64,000 bases of DNA from Archangium sp. Its GTDB lineage: Bacteria; Myxococcota; Myxococcia; Myxococcales; Myxococcaceae. Below, in pieces: positions 46,210 to 55,043 of the stretch. The position numbers and the translations under genes were made by a program. Every line of letters begins with the position of its first letter. Position 1 is the first letter of the stretch. Below the pieces are notes generated by a model that was given only the letters and a program-made list of their open reading frames with translations, had not been told where the DNA came from and searched no databases. The stretch is taken from contig JALHMW010000009.1 of NCBI GenBank assembly GCA_022843845.1, forward strand, positions 104,582-168,581. Direction: 5' to 3'.

Positions 46210-46878
46210 ATGCCGACACGACGTTCCTGGTGGCTCCTCGTTCTCTCGTCCTGCGTCCGTGCGCCGCCTGCACCCGTCCCGCTGCCTGTGCCGGCGCCAC
46301 CACCCCCGGTGGTCATCCCTTTCGGGTGTGTCGAGCTCCAGAGCGGCGCGTGGCACCACGCGACCGATTCACGCTTTCAGTACGAGGCTGTGGACGACGG
46401 GGGCTCGCTCGAGCTGTCGGTTTTTTTCACGCCCGCGGTCGACGCCGGGCGCCCGGTGCGGCGCTTCTCTCGTGACGGAGGGCTGGCCTGGCTGGTGCCC
46501 GCCCCCGATGCCGCCGTCGATGGCGGCGAGCTCATGAGTGACGCGGGGCCCGCGCCCATCGCCGAACTCGCGCTCCGGCGAACCCCGACCGGCTTTGTCG
46601 GCGTCGCCAGAGCTGCCGCCGACGCCGGAGCCTGTCCCTTCCCGGCGCGAATCATCGCGTGCGAGCCGGGAGCCCTGGTGCTCGAGACCATCGCCCGCCA
46701 ACCTCGCGAGTGTGCCGTCGTCAGTGACGCGGGCTGGCAGCTCCAGCGGCTGCTCAAGACGGGGTTCGACGCAGGCCCGGGGCCCTCCGACACGATGCGG
46801 CACGACCTCCCTCAGGACGGTGGGCAGGGCGCGTCGAATGACGGCGGTTCTGCTGCAACGCCTCCTCCCGCTCCCTGA
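46210..46878 (+). CDS. Pro-rich, Asp-Ala-Gly-rich lipoprotein
   Basis: 222 residues from the ATG at 46210. Lipobox LVLSSC, then a Pro/Val-rich stretch (PAPVPLPVPAPPPPVV), a beta-rich middle with repeated VDAG/DGG units, and a low-complexity DGG tail. Myxobacterial lipoproteins commonly have such spacers; no enzymatic motif is visible. A CTCCC-TGA-GGGAG hairpin overlaps its stop codon. Confidence 0.6.
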   Translation: MPTRRSWWLLVLSSCVRAPPAPVPLPVPAPPPPVVIPFGCVELQSGAWHHATDSRFQYEAVDDGGSLELSVFFTPAVDAGRPVRRFSRDGGLAWLVPAPDAAVDGGELMSDAGPAPIAELALRRTPTGFVGVARAAADAGACPFPARIIACEPGALVLETIARQPRECAVVSDAGWQLQRLLKTGFDAGPGPSDTMRHDLPQDGGQGASNDGGSAATPPPAP

Positions 46879-46902
46879 GGGAGTGTGTGTAGGATGCGGC
46901 CC

Positions 46903-49017
46903 ATGTTCCAGCGTTGGCTCGTCGTCCTGTGCATGTGCGCAGTCAGTGGTTCCCTGTCGGCCTGCAAGGGATGTGGCGAGCCTCCCGTCAAACCGATCGA
47001 TCAATGTGTCGGCGTGGAGGGCGCGCGGGCTGACTCGCGCAACGCCTGTGACGAGAGCACCGATTGCGGCGATCACTACGGCTGCAGAGACGTGAAGGAC
47101 AAGGCTGGCCTCAAGTGCTGCGTCTACGTCGACCGCCTGTGCACCGGCGACGCGGACTGCTGCCCGGGTCAGGGCTGTCAGACGGCCCGCTCGCCCCCGC
47201 GCTGTGGCGATCGGTTCAACGAGTGCACCACCGACGTCGACTGCGGTGACGTCGGCGATCGCGTCTGTGAAGACTGGAGCGAGCCCTCCGGCACGGTCAC
47301 CAAGCGCTGTCGTCACAGGGCGTGCGGCGCGCTCGGTGAGTGCCCGAACGGCCAGTCCTGTTTCCAGGGAGAGTGCGTCGGCGAGCTGCCGTGCGGCGGC
47401 AGCTGTCAGGCCGGTGAAGGCTGCGTGCCCTCGGCCGGTCGCTGCCAGAACTACGCGAACCCGACGGGACGCCCCGCTGCGGCCTGTCCGATGACGTGCA
47501 ACGCCGGCTTCATCGCCACCTTCGACCCCAGGCGCCAGAACGCCGGAGACAAGGCGAACATCTGGGACACCTGCAAGCTGCCCGACATCAAGTGCGTCTG
47601 CGCCGAGCTGCCAGGCCTGCAGTCGAACGACCTCGGCCGCTACTCCGCGCTCGCCAGCGGCACGGAGGGGCTGATGGCGTCGACGTATGACGGAAAGTAC
47701 GGCGACCTCGTCGTCTATCGCTACGACACCGCGGGTACGCGCACGGGCGTCGACTACATCGACGGCGTTCCTTCGGGTCAGGTGCGGTACGGCCCGTCGG
47801 GCGCGCGTGGCGGCATCGTCGAGCCCGGCCCCGACGTCGGCCGCTACACCGACATCGCCATCAGCGGAACCCGCGCCTACGTCAGCTACTACGACGTCAC
47901 CAACGGAGACCTGAAGGTGGCCGTGCGTGAAGGCTCGACCTGGAGCACCCACCGCGTCGACGGCACCACCGGCGACGTCGGGCTCTTCAGCTCCATCGCG
48001 GTCGACTCCGATGGCCTGCCTGGCGTCGCCTACTTCATGCGCGCCGCCGAGGCGTCGTTCACCGTCTCAGACTGCCCTGCCCCGGCCCCGACGGGCGCCC
48101 TGAAGGATCTCACCGCGCTCAAGTTCGCCCGCGCGCGCGTGCCGAACCCGACCTCTGCCGCCGACTGGACGGTGCGTGTCGTGGCGTGTCTCGCGAAGCC
48201 GCCGCCTCCGTGTGAAGGCTGCGCCAACACCTGCGCCGACACCGGCACCGGCCCGACCTGCCTGATGACTGGCATGGGCTGCATGCCTGCGTGCGACATG
48301 AACACCGAGGTCTGCGTCACCGTGAACTCGATGCCGCGCTGCGGGAAGAAGTACAACCCCAGCCAGCTCGTCGACATCCCGCTGGGTACTGGCGTCTTCG
48401 CGTCGCTCGCCTTCAACGGGAAGAACGCCGTCATCGCGTACATGCAGCGCACGGGGCCGACGGTGAATGGCCGCGTGGTGCCAGACGGAGACCTCTACGC
48501 CGTGCAGCTCGACGCCCAGAACGTGCGCAGCACGCCCGTGCTGATCGATGGCGTCGGTGACACCGGCTACTTCCCCGACGTGAAGATCGAGCCGTCGTCG
48601 CGGCAGGTCGCCATCGCCTTCCACGACTTCACGTCCAAGAGCCTCAAGTTCTACTTCTCGGCGCAGCTCCAGGCCGGCGTCACGCTCGAGACCATCGACA
48701 ACGGCGTCGACATGGCGCGGCCCGGCGAGCAGAGCTTCGTCGGTACCGACACGGCGATCGTCTTCGGCACCCAGCCCGGTCAGGTGTGGGCCGTCTACCA
48801 GGACGCCACGCGCGGCGATCTCAAGCTGTCGAAGCGCACGACGACGTGGACTGCGCAGCCGCCGCTCGCCACCGAGGGCGCGGTGGGCTTCTTCGCCGAC
48901 GGCGTGTACGCGAACGGCCGGCTCTGGGCGACGCACGCGCGGCTGAAGTCGAAGCTCGTCAGCGGCCAGCCCGAGCTCGACAACGGGCTTTTGCTCCAGC
49001 AAGGGCCCCAGAACTAG
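46903..49017 (+). CDS. Large Cys-rich surface lipoprotein
   Basis: 704 residues from the ATG at 46903, with AGGA eight bases before it (upstream ATGs at 46894 and 46885 rejected for spacing). Signal peptide ends SLSAC, a lipobox. A Cys-rich first third of short modules is followed by two beta-propeller-like blocks (YTDIAISGTRAYVSYYDVTNGDLKV; FSSIAVDSDGLPGVAYF; PDVKIEPSSRQVAIAFHD) and a second Cys-rich insert (CEGCANTCADTGTGPTC). A surface binding protein is likely; no enzyme motif is visible. Confidence 0.75.
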   Translation: MFQRWLVVLCMCAVSGSLSACKGCGEPPVKPIDQCVGVEGARADSRNACDESTDCGDHYGCRDVKDKAGLKCCVYVDRLCTGDADCCPGQGCQTARSPPRCGDRFNECTTDVDCGDVGDRVCEDWSEPSGTVTKRCRHRACGALGECPNGQSCFQGECVGELPCGGSCQAGEGCVPSAGRCQNYANPTGRPAAACPMTCNAGFIATFDPRRQNAGDKANIWDTCKLPDIKCVCAELPGLQSNDLGRYSALASGTEGLMASTYDGKYGDLVVYRYDTAGTRTGVDYIDGVPSGQVRYGPSGARGGIVEPGPDVGRYTDIAISGTRAYVSYYDVTNGDLKVAVREGSTWSTHRVDGTTGDVGLFSSIAVDSDGLPGVAYFMRAAEASFTVSDCPAPAPTGALKDLTALKFARARVPNPTSAADWTVRVVACLAKPPPPCEGCANTCADTGTGPTCLMTGMGCMPACDMNTEVCVTVNSMPRCGKKYNPSQLVDIPLGTGVFASLAFNGKNAVIAYMQRTGPTVNGRVVPDGDLYAVQLDAQNVRSTPVLIDGVGDTGYFPDVKIEPSSRQVAIAFHDFTSKSLKFYFSAQLQAGVTLETIDNGVDMARPGEQSFVGTDTAIVFGTQPGQVWAVYQDATRGDLKLSKRTTTWTAQPPLATEGAVGFFADGVYANGRLWATHARLKSKLVSGQPELDNGLLLQQGPQN

Positions 49018-49053
49018 CGGAGCGCCGGTGGTTCGCGCTCCGGACGAACCTGC

Positions 49054-49683
49054 ATGGTGACGCCGAGTCAGCACCAGCTGCACCTGATCGTCGCCGCGCC
49101 AGGCGATCTGCTGCTGCGTTTCTACCCGAACGGAAAGCTCGGCGGCCTGTCGCTCGACGGCGGCTGGCCCGGCGCGCTCGGAGAGTTCGTCAAGTTGACC
49201 GTGCGCGTCCGCAAACCGCCCCGCGAGTTCATCTTCCAGGGGCAGGTCGCGTGGGCCAGGCGCAAGGGCTCGAAGCAGCTGGTCGAGTGCTTCGGCATCG
49301 ACTTCCAGCCTGACGACGACACCACCCTCAACCGCATGCTCGCCTTCGCGCGCAACGAGGTGTCTGCCGAGACGACCCGCCTCGAGCGGCGCGTCGAGAT
49401 CGAGCTGCCGATCAAGCTGCTGCACGGGAAGACGTCGCGCCGGGAGCGCCTCGCCGATCTCTCGCACGGCGGCGCCTTCGTGCGCACGTGGGATCCCCTC
49501 GACGTCGACGAGGTCGTCGAGCTCGTCGTGCGGCCGCCGTCGTCGCTGTTCTCGCTTCACCTCAAGGGCCGGGTGGCCTGGGTTCGCCGGGTCGGCGATG
49601 CGTCAGGCATGGGCATCGAGTTCTTCGATCTCGACGGCTCGCTGCGGCGTGACGTCGACAAGCTGCTCGCCCGGGTGCGCTGA
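49054..49683 (+). CDS. Tandem PilZ-like protein
   Basis: 209 residues. Two consecutive beta-barrel domains: the second, after ERRVEIELPIKLL..RRERLADLSHGGAFVRT, has the PilZ RxxxR / D-x-S-x-x-G pattern that binds cyclic di-GMP, while the first lacks a clear arginine motif and may be degenerate. It resembles myxobacterial PilZ-domain proteins of the TIGR02266 type. It follows the Cys-rich lipoprotein by 36 bp. The 200 bp that follow are convergent with the recA unit. Confidence 0.8.
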   Translation: MVTPSQHQLHLIVAAPGDLLLRFYPNGKLGGLSLDGGWPGALGEFVKLTVRVRKPPREFIFQGQVAWARRKGSKQLVECFGIDFQPDDDTTLNRMLAFARNEVSAETTRLERRVEIELPIKLLHGKTSRRERLADLSHGGAFVRTWDPLDVDEVVELVVRPPSSLFSLHLKGRVAWVRRVGDASGMGIEFFDLDGSLRRDVDKLLARVR

Positions 49684-49839
49684 GCTGCAGGTGCGGCCAT
49701 GTCATCGCTCGTGTTGCATCGGGCCCGTGGGAGTTCAGCGTCGCTGTGAGCCCCGCTCGACTCCGCGTTTCTCCTTGGCCGACAGGCCCATCACCACATC
49801 GAGGTTCCGCTCTGAACGATCTCGCGAGAAGAACGACGA

Positions 49840-49878
49840 GCGCCCGGGCAGGCACGGACTGCTCCGCTGCCCGGGCGC
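49840..49878 (-). terminator. Terminator of the recA transcript
   Basis: A perfect 12-bp stem (GCGCCCGGGCAG, 49840-49851; CTGCCCGGGCGC, 49867-49878) with a 15-base loop; the minus strand continues T-rich (TCGTCGTTCTTCTC). It lies four bases past the stop of the small ORF that follows recA. Confidence 0.8.
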
Positions 49879-49882
49879 ACCG

Positions 49883-50071
49883 TCACCGGCTCGACCTGGT
49901 GAACCGCCGCGTGAAGAGCCGCCACGGCGGTCGCGACACGGGCCGGCGGTGGTGCTCACGCGACGGGCGCTCGACCTTCGCCACGACCGTGACCTGACTC
50001 GGCTTCGGCATGCGGCAGACCTGGGCCGCCGGCGCGACGTGAACCAGCAGCCCGAGCACGAGCGCCGTCAT
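49883..50071 (-). CDS. Small predicted secreted protein coupled to recA
   Basis: 62 residues. Its ATG at 50071 lies one base after the recA stop (TGAGATG) and the terminator follows its own stop closely, so it is read in the recA transcript. Signal-peptide-like MTALVLGLLVHVAPAAQ, then Arg-rich residues (RRPVSRPPWRLFTRRF). No homology recognised; it could be non-coding sequence by chance. Confidence 0.4.
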   Translation of the reverse strand: MTALVLGLLVHVAPAAQVCRMPKPSQVTVVAKVERPSREHHRRPVSRPPWRLFTRRFTRSSR

Positions 50072-50072
50072 C

Positions 50073-51095
50073 TCAGGCGGCCTCGGCCGCAGGGACTTCA
50101 CGTCGTGGCGCCGTCAGCAGCTTCTCGGCGAGGGCCTCGAGCTTCTGCGGGTTCGAGACCAGCCACTCGACGCAGCGCTCACGCCCCTGGCCCATGCGCT
50201 CGCCGTCGAGCGAGTAGAAGCTGCCCGACTTCTCGACGAGCCCGCACTTCTCTCCGAGATCGAGCACCTCGCCCGCCCGGCTGATGCCCTTGTTGTAGAT
50301 GATGTCGAACTCGGCCTCCTGAAAGGGCGGCGCGACCTTGTTCTTCACCACCTTCACCTTCGTCCGGGTGCCGATCACCGACTCCCCGTCCTTCAGGTTG
50401 CCCGCTTTGCGGATCTCGCAGCGCACCGACGAGTAGAACTTGAGCGCGTTGCCACCCGTCGTCGTCTCGGGGTTGCCAAAGACGACGCCGATCTTCATGC
50501 GGATCTGGTTGATGAAGATGATGGTCGTGCCAGAGCGGCTGACCGCGCCCGTCAACTTGCGCAGCGCCTGGCTCATGAGCCTCGCCTGCACGCCCATGTG
50601 TGCGTCGCCCATCTCGCCTTCGATCTCGGCCTTCGGCACCAACGCCGCGACCGAGTCGATGACGATCAGATCGACCGCGCCGCTGCGCACGAGGTGCTCG
50701 GTGATCTCCAGCGCCTGCTCACCGGTGTCGGGCTGCGAGATGAGCAGCTCCTCGACGCGCACGCCGAGCTTGCGCGCGTAGCTCATGTCGAGCGCGTGCT
50801 CCGCGTCGATGAAGGCCGCCACCCCGCCCTGCGCCTGCACCTGCGCGATGGCGTGCAGGGTCAACGTCGTCTTGCCCGATGACTCGTTGCCGAAGATCTC
50901 GACGACCCGGCCCCGAGGGTAGCCCCCCACGCCCAGCGCCCGATCGAGGCCCACCGAGCCCGTCGGGATCACCTGCACCGGCGCCAGCTCGCCCGAGTCG
51001 TTGCCCATCGTCATCACGCTCCCCCGCCCGAACTGCTTCTCGATGGCCGCCACTGCAGCCGCGACCGCCTTCAACTTCTCCGAAACCTTGCTCAT
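50073..51095 (-). CDS. recA: RecA recombinase
   Basis: 340 residues from the ATG at 51095 (ATG 51107 in frame also possible). Walker [10 protein letters not shown] at 69-77, the Walker B-region [20 protein letters not shown], and the DNA-binding loops with [22 protein letters not shown] are all intact, as is the acid-ended C-terminus. It forms filaments on ssDNA for repair and SOS control. No LexA-type operator could be recognised in the 190 bp before it. Some myxobacteria have two recA genes; only one is here. Confidence 0.97.
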   Translation of the reverse strand: MSKVSEKLKAVAAAVAAIEKQFGRGSVMTMGNDSGELAPVQVIPTGSVGLDRALGVGGYPRGRVVEIFGNESSGKTTLTLHAIAQVQAQGGVAAFIDAEHALDMSYARKLGVRVEELLISQPDTGEQALEITEHLVRSGAVDLIVIDSVAALVPKAEIEGEMGDAHMGVQARLMSQALRKLTGAVSRSGTTIIFINQIRMKIGVVFGNPETTTGGNALKFYSSVRCEIRKAGNLKDGESVIGTRTKVKVVKNKVAPPFQEAEFDIIYNKGISRAGEVLDLGEKCGLVEKSGSFYSLDGERMGQGRERCVEWLVSNPQKLEALAEKLLTAPRREVPAAEAA

Positions 51096-51287
51096 CACGC
51101 CACCCATCCCTTTCACCGCCCGTTGCTGCGCGAGACCATTCCCGCCGCAGTGCGGGGCTCGATCGCAAGGCATGTGCCGCAGCCGGCTGAGGGCCAGCCG
51201 CGCGAGATGACGAGCTCGAGGGCGTCTCAGGGAGCGGACGTGCCCACGCGCTCCACCAGGCTCTCGAAACGTGAGAGCGAGCCCGCG

Positions 51288-51776
51288 TCAGCTCGACGAC
51301 GTCGGGGACTGCGTGACGGCCAACGAGATCTCCTCGACGACGGCTGATGCATCGGCCCGGTACGCCACGAAGCCGATGACGGGCCCGGCCAGCGACACGC
51401 CCACCAGCATCAGCGCCATCTCGGCGAGCGCCTGGCTCTGCGCCGCCAGCACGCCGAGGGCGAGCATCGTGAAAAGCCACGTGACCAGCGTGACGGCCGG
51501 CACCAGGTGCAGGCCCAGCTGAAGCTGCACCTGGCTGCCCACCTCTCCGGGGACAATCACGCCCTCGACGACGGGCGTGAAGCTGTTGCGGAACTGGGTG
51601 CGTCGAACGACCGAGAAGCGCAGCCCGTCGATGGTGCCCCGTAGCGGCGGCGAGCCCGGCTTCGGGCGATCGAGCGCGAACAGCCCACCCGGCAGCGTCA
51701 CCCGGCGAAGTCCGGCGATCGCCTCTTCGGACGACAACCCCGTCTGGACGACGCGCAGCGCTCCGAGAGCGAACAT
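51288..51776 (-). CDS. Hypothetical two-helix membrane protein
   Basis: 162 residues from the ATG at 51776; the frame continues upstream with no clear start. N-terminal soluble region (GLSSEEAIAGLRRVT, RFSVVRRTQFRNSFTPVVEG), then two membrane helices (LVPAVTLVTWLFTMLALGVL and MALMLVGVSLAGPVIGFVAY). No family recognised. Divergent from the next gene. Confidence 0.6.
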   Translation of the reverse strand: MFALGALRVVQTGLSSEEAIAGLRRVTLPGGLFALDRPKPGSPPLRGTIDGLRFSVVRRTQFRNSFTPVVEGVIVPGEVGSQVQLQLGLHLVPAVTLVTWLFTMLALGVLAAQSQALAEMALMLVGVSLAGPVIGFVAYRADASAVVEEISLAVTQSPTSSS

Positions 51777-51879
51777 GGCGGCATCGTGCTTCGTTTCGCC
51801 CCGCCAGAGAATCACCTTCGCCCGCGCGCCGTGGTGTTTGCCGCTGCGTGGGCCTCCGCGGTGTGCAAGACAACAGCGC

Positions 51880-52581
51880 ATGGCGCTCGACGGACAGAGC
51901 CTGTTCCATCTGGCCATCGTCGTCGCAGGCGCCGTGCTCGTCTGGGCCAACCTCTGGCGCACGCTGATCTTCGTCACGCCCTCGGCCACCACCCTCGAGA
52001 TCGAAGACGGTAGCCCCGACGCGCCCGTGCCCGGGTGGCTCGAAGAGACGCACACCACGCTGCGGGGCCTCGGCTTCTCGCCGGTGGGCAGCTGGCTCGA
52101 GCTGCGGCGCCTGGGCCCTGCACGCACCTCGTGGGGCTACGTGAACGAGACCCAGCGTGTGTTCGCGATCGTCTCGGACTCGCCGCTGGTGCGCGTGAAA
52201 CGAACGCCGTTGACGCCGCCCGAGCCGCGCCTCGAGCGCGATGGGCCGGCCGCGCGCGTCACCTTCGTCACGGTGTCGGCGGCCTCGGGCTTCCTGCTCT
52301 CGTCGAACTTCCGAAGACCGGGCGCGACGCTTCCGCACCGCCACCTCTGCGCGGGCCTGCCGAACGCCTCGGCCGAGCGCCTCTTTCGCGCGCACCTGCG
52401 CCGCGTCGAAGAGCTGGGGGTGCCCGCGGGCACCTTCACGCTCGAGGGCCTGCTGGCGCACCTGCGCGACTGGCACGCCTCGGTCGGTCGCGCCGAGCTG
52501 CAGCGACAACACGCTGTAGGACTGTTGTGGACGCTCGGCGGCCTTGGCATGGTCGCAGGCCCGTTGGTGGGGCGGTTCTGA
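51880..52581 (+). CDS. Hypothetical membrane-anchored protein
   Basis: 233 residues from the ATG at 51880. One membrane helix at the N-terminus (LFHLAIVVAGAVLVWANLW) and a hydrophobic stretch near the C-terminus (VGLLWTLGGLGMVAGPLVG); the soluble part between them contains VFAIVSDSPLVRVKRTPL and ends in helical RRVEELGVPAGTF. No known domain. It is followed 8 bp later by the thiolase gene. Confidence 0.55.
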   Translation: MALDGQSLFHLAIVVAGAVLVWANLWRTLIFVTPSATTLEIEDGSPDAPVPGWLEETHTTLRGLGFSPVGSWLELRRLGPARTSWGYVNETQRVFAIVSDSPLVRVKRTPLTPPEPRLERDGPAARVTFVTVSAASGFLLSSNFRRPGATLPHRHLCAGLPNASAERLFRAHLRRVEELGVPAGTFTLEGLLAHLRDWHASVGRAELQRQHAVGLLWTLGGLGMVAGPLVGRF

Positions 52582-52589
52582 GGGACGAC

Positions 52590-53786
52590 ATGAAGAGCGC
52601 GTGGAAACAAGACGACATCTGGTTCCTGAGTGGCAAACGAACGCCGTTCGGCACCTTCGGCGGCAGCCTGAAAGACTTCTCGGCGACGGACCTCGGCGTC
52701 GAGACGGCGAAGGCCGCGCTCACCCAGGCGACGGTCTCGGCTGATCAGGTGCAGCACGTCGTCTACGGCAACGTGATGCAGACCAGCCCTGACGCCATCT
52801 ACCTGGCGCGCCACATCGGCTTGAAGGCCGGCGTGCCGATTCCCGTGCCGGCGCTGAGCGTCAACCGCCTCTGCGGCTCGGGCTTCGAGGCGTTCACCGT
52901 CGGCGCGAGCTTGATGATGACCGACCAGGCGCAGGTCGTGCTCGCGGGCGGCACCGAGTCGATGTCGCAGGCGCCCCACGTCATTCGTGGCGCGCGCTGG
53001 GGCCTGCCGCTCGGCAAAGGCGGCCTCGAAGACACCATCACCGTCGGCCTCACCGACAGCTACACCGGCTTCCCGATGGGCATCACCGCCGAGAACCTGG
53101 CCGAGCAGTACAAGCTCAGCCAGGCCGAGGTCGACGAGTTCTCGGTGCTCTCCCAGAAGCGCCACGCCGCTGCACAAGAGGGTGGCCGCCTGACGCAGGA
53201 GATCATGCCGGTCGAGCTCAAGTCGAAGAAGGGCTCGACCTTCTTCTCGAAGGACGAGCACGGCCGGCCCGACGCGACCGTCGAGGGCTTCGCGCGACTG
53301 CCGAAGGTCTTCAAGAAAGATGGCGTGGTGCACCCCGGCGCCGCGTCGGGCATCAACGATGGCGCCGCGAGCGCCGTGATGGCCACCCGCTCGTGGGCCG
53401 AGAAGAACGGCAAGCAGCCCATCGGCCGCCTCGTCAACTGGGCCGCGGTCGGCTGCGACCCGAAGGTGATGGGCATCGGCCCCGCCCCCGCGATTCGCGC
53501 CCTGATGGACCGCGCCGGCTTCAAGCTCTCGGACATCGATCTCTTCGAAGTCAACGAAGCCTTCGCGCCGCAGTACCTGGCCGTCGAGAAGGAATTGGGC
53601 CTGCCACGAGACAGGACGAACGTCGATGGTGGCGCGATCGCCGTGGGACACCCACTCGCTGCTTCTGGCGCGCGCATCACCCTGCACCTGCTGTATGAGT
53701 TGAAGCGGCGTGGGGCGCGGTGGGGTGTGGGCAGCGCGTGCATTGGTGGTGGGCAGGGCATCGCGGTACTCGTGGAGGCACTGTGA
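52590..53786 (+). CDS. Acetyl-CoA acetyltransferase (thiolase)
   Basis: 398 residues with a GAGGGAC site before the ATG. Thiolase motifs: nucleophile Cys in NRLCGSGFEA, GGTESMSQAPH, NEAFAPQ, GGAIAVGHPLAASGARI and the second Cys in SACIGGGQG. It condenses two acetyl-CoA or cleaves 3-ketoacyl-CoA; substrate specificity cannot be read here. A biosynthetic thiolase would feed the HMG-CoA synthase at 10785, but it is far from it. Its stop overlaps the next start as GTGA. Confidence 0.93.
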   Translation: MKSAWKQDDIWFLSGKRTPFGTFGGSLKDFSATDLGVETAKAALTQATVSADQVQHVVYGNVMQTSPDAIYLARHIGLKAGVPIPVPALSVNRLCGSGFEAFTVGASLMMTDQAQVVLAGGTESMSQAPHVIRGARWGLPLGKGGLEDTITVGLTDSYTGFPMGITAENLAEQYKLSQAEVDEFSVLSQKRHAAAQEGGRLTQEIMPVELKSKKGSTFFSKDEHGRPDATVEGFARLPKVFKKDGVVHPGAASGINDGAASAVMATRSWAEKNGKQPIGRLVNWAAVGCDPKVMGIGPAPAIRALMDRAGFKLSDIDLFEVNEAFAPQYLAVEKELGLPRDRTNVDGGAIAVGHPLAASGARITLHLLYELKRRGARWGVGSACIGGGQGIAVLVEAL

Positions 53787-54016
53787 CGAGCAGCAACGTT
53801 CCGGACGCGAAGACGCTGCGCGAGCAGGCGAAGAAGATCGCCGAGCAGCGCCGAATCGACGCAAAGACCCGCAAGCGCAAGTGCGCCCTCTGCGGCACTG
53901 ACGAGACCGAGCGCACGCCGTTCGTCGCGCACCCCGATGGCATCGGGCCCACCTGCAAAGAGCCCGGGCTCTGCGAGCACTACCGGGCCCACACCGCCAA
54001 GAGCGGCATTCGCTAA
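53783..54016 (+). CDS. Small Cys-rich protein, possible zinc ribbon
   Basis: 77 residues from a GTG overlapping the thiolase stop, preceded by GGAGG. Basic N-terminal helix (TLREQAKKIAEQRRIDAKTRKRK) and CxxC (CALC), then CKEPGLCEHY. The two Cys pairs and His fit a zinc-binding fold. Unknown role; tightly coupled to the thiolase. Confidence 0.6.
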   Translation: MTSSNVPDAKTLREQAKKIAEQRRIDAKTRKRKCALCGTDETERTPFVAHPDGIGPTCKEPGLCEHYRAHTAKSGIR

Positions 54017-54034
54017 GCACCACGAGGTCAGCCG

Positions 54035-54232
54035 ATGGCGGTCATTCAGTTCACGGGCGTGAAGATCTTCTCGACCACGCTCGCGCGCGATCGCGAGATG
54101 ATGGGCGAGACCATCACCCGGTGGATCAAGGACAACCCCCAGGCCGACATCGTCGACAAGGTGGTGACACAGAGCTCCGACAAGGAGTTCCACTGCCTCA
54201 CCGTCACGCTGTTCTACCGGCACAAGAGCTGA
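54035..54232 (+). CDS. Small hypothetical protein
   Basis: 65 residues (MAVIQFTGVKIFSTTLARDRE...), alternating hydrophobic and polar as in a small alpha/beta protein, with a Cys near the end. No family recognised. It lies 18 bp after the zinc-ribbon gene and 10 bp before the protease gene, so it belongs to the same unit. Confidence 0.6.
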   Translation: MAVIQFTGVKIFSTTLARDREMMGETITRWIKDNPQADIVDKVVTQSSDKEFHCLTVTLFYRHKS

Positions 54233-54242
54233 GGGGCGGCTG

Positions 54243-55043
54243 ATGCTGCCCAGCCTCGTGCTGTCAGGGTTGTTGGCGATCACCCCCGACGCCCGGCAAG
54301 AGCTCTTCTCGCGCCTCAAGCAGTCCGTCGTGGTGCTCGAGGTCTCGACGTCGTCGGGCCAGCGCACCGGCAACGGCACCGGCTTCGTGCTGCGTGAAGA
54401 CGGCCTGGTCGTCACCAACCATCACGTCGTCGACGGCCACCGGAGCATGCGGGCCGTCTTCTCCGACGGGCGCAAGGCCGAGGTAACGGGCGTGCTGTTG
54501 CTCGACAAGGCGCACGATCTCGCCGTCGTTCGTATCGACGCGCGCGGCCTGGTGCCGCTGAAGCTCGGCAGCTCGACGGGCCTCAAAGAGGGCTCCCAGC
54601 TGTTCATGGCCGGCAACCCGCTGGGCCTCGACTTCACCTTCAACGAAGGGGTGCTCACCGCGCTACGCCCGAAGGGCCTGCCCGCCGACCTGGGCCTCAC
54701 GCTCGACGACGCCGACAAACAGGCGCTCCTGCAGCTGTCCATCAACGCCGAGCCGGGCTCGAGCGGCAGCCCCGTCGTCGACGCCGACGGCGCCGTGGTG
54801 GCGGTGGTTCGCTCGAAGCTCGCGAGCGCGAACTTCGCGGTGCCCGTCGAGACGCTCGTCGCCCAGCTCACCGACGAGGTGCTCGCCAGCGAGGCCCGGC
54901 CGATGCAGCAGGTGCCGTGGTGGAACCTGGCCATCTCGGCGGTGGTCCTCACCGTGCTGGCGCTCTTCCTGATGGGCAGGCTCCGAGGTGGCGGCGGCGG
55001 AAGACCTCGGGCACAACGTCGGTTCACGGGGTACGAAGAATGA
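54243..55043 (+). CDS. Trypsin-like (DegP-type) serine protease with C-terminal membrane anchor
   Basis: 266 residues. Catalytic triad: His61 in TNHHVV, Asp92 in HDLAVV, Ser173 in PGSSGSPVV, with the expected spacing. There is no PDZ domain. The C-terminus has one membrane helix (WNLAISAVVLTVLALFLMG) and a basic, Gly-rich end. It is probably an envelope quality-control or signal-processing protease. Its stop overlaps the rhomboid-like gene start (ATGA). Confidence 0.88.
   Translation: MLPSLVLSGLLAITPDARQELFSRLKQSVVVLEVSTSSGQRTGNGTGFVLREDGLVVTNHHVVDGHRSMRAVFSDGRKAEVTGVLLLDKAHDLAVVRIDARGLVPLKLGSSTGLKEGSQLFMAGNPLGLDFTFNEGVLTALRPKGLPADLGLTLDDADKQALLQLSINAEPGSSGSPVVDADGAVVAVVRSKLASANFAVPVETLVAQLTDEVLASEARPMQQVPWWNLAISAVVLTVLALFLMGRLRGGGGGRPRAQRRFTGYEE

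Noticed and set aside
46369..47952. 527-codon minus-strand frame
   Set aside because: Overlaps two supported plus-strand lipoprotein genes with signal peptides and lipoboxes; composition is that of a shadow frame.
48067..49560. 497-codon minus-strand frame over the Cys-rich lipoprotein and PilZ gene
   Set aside because: Both plus-strand genes have clear domains; the antisense frame has none.
51096..51287. LexA-type SOS operator upstream of recA
   Set aside because: Looked for; no symmetric operator-like sequence was evident.
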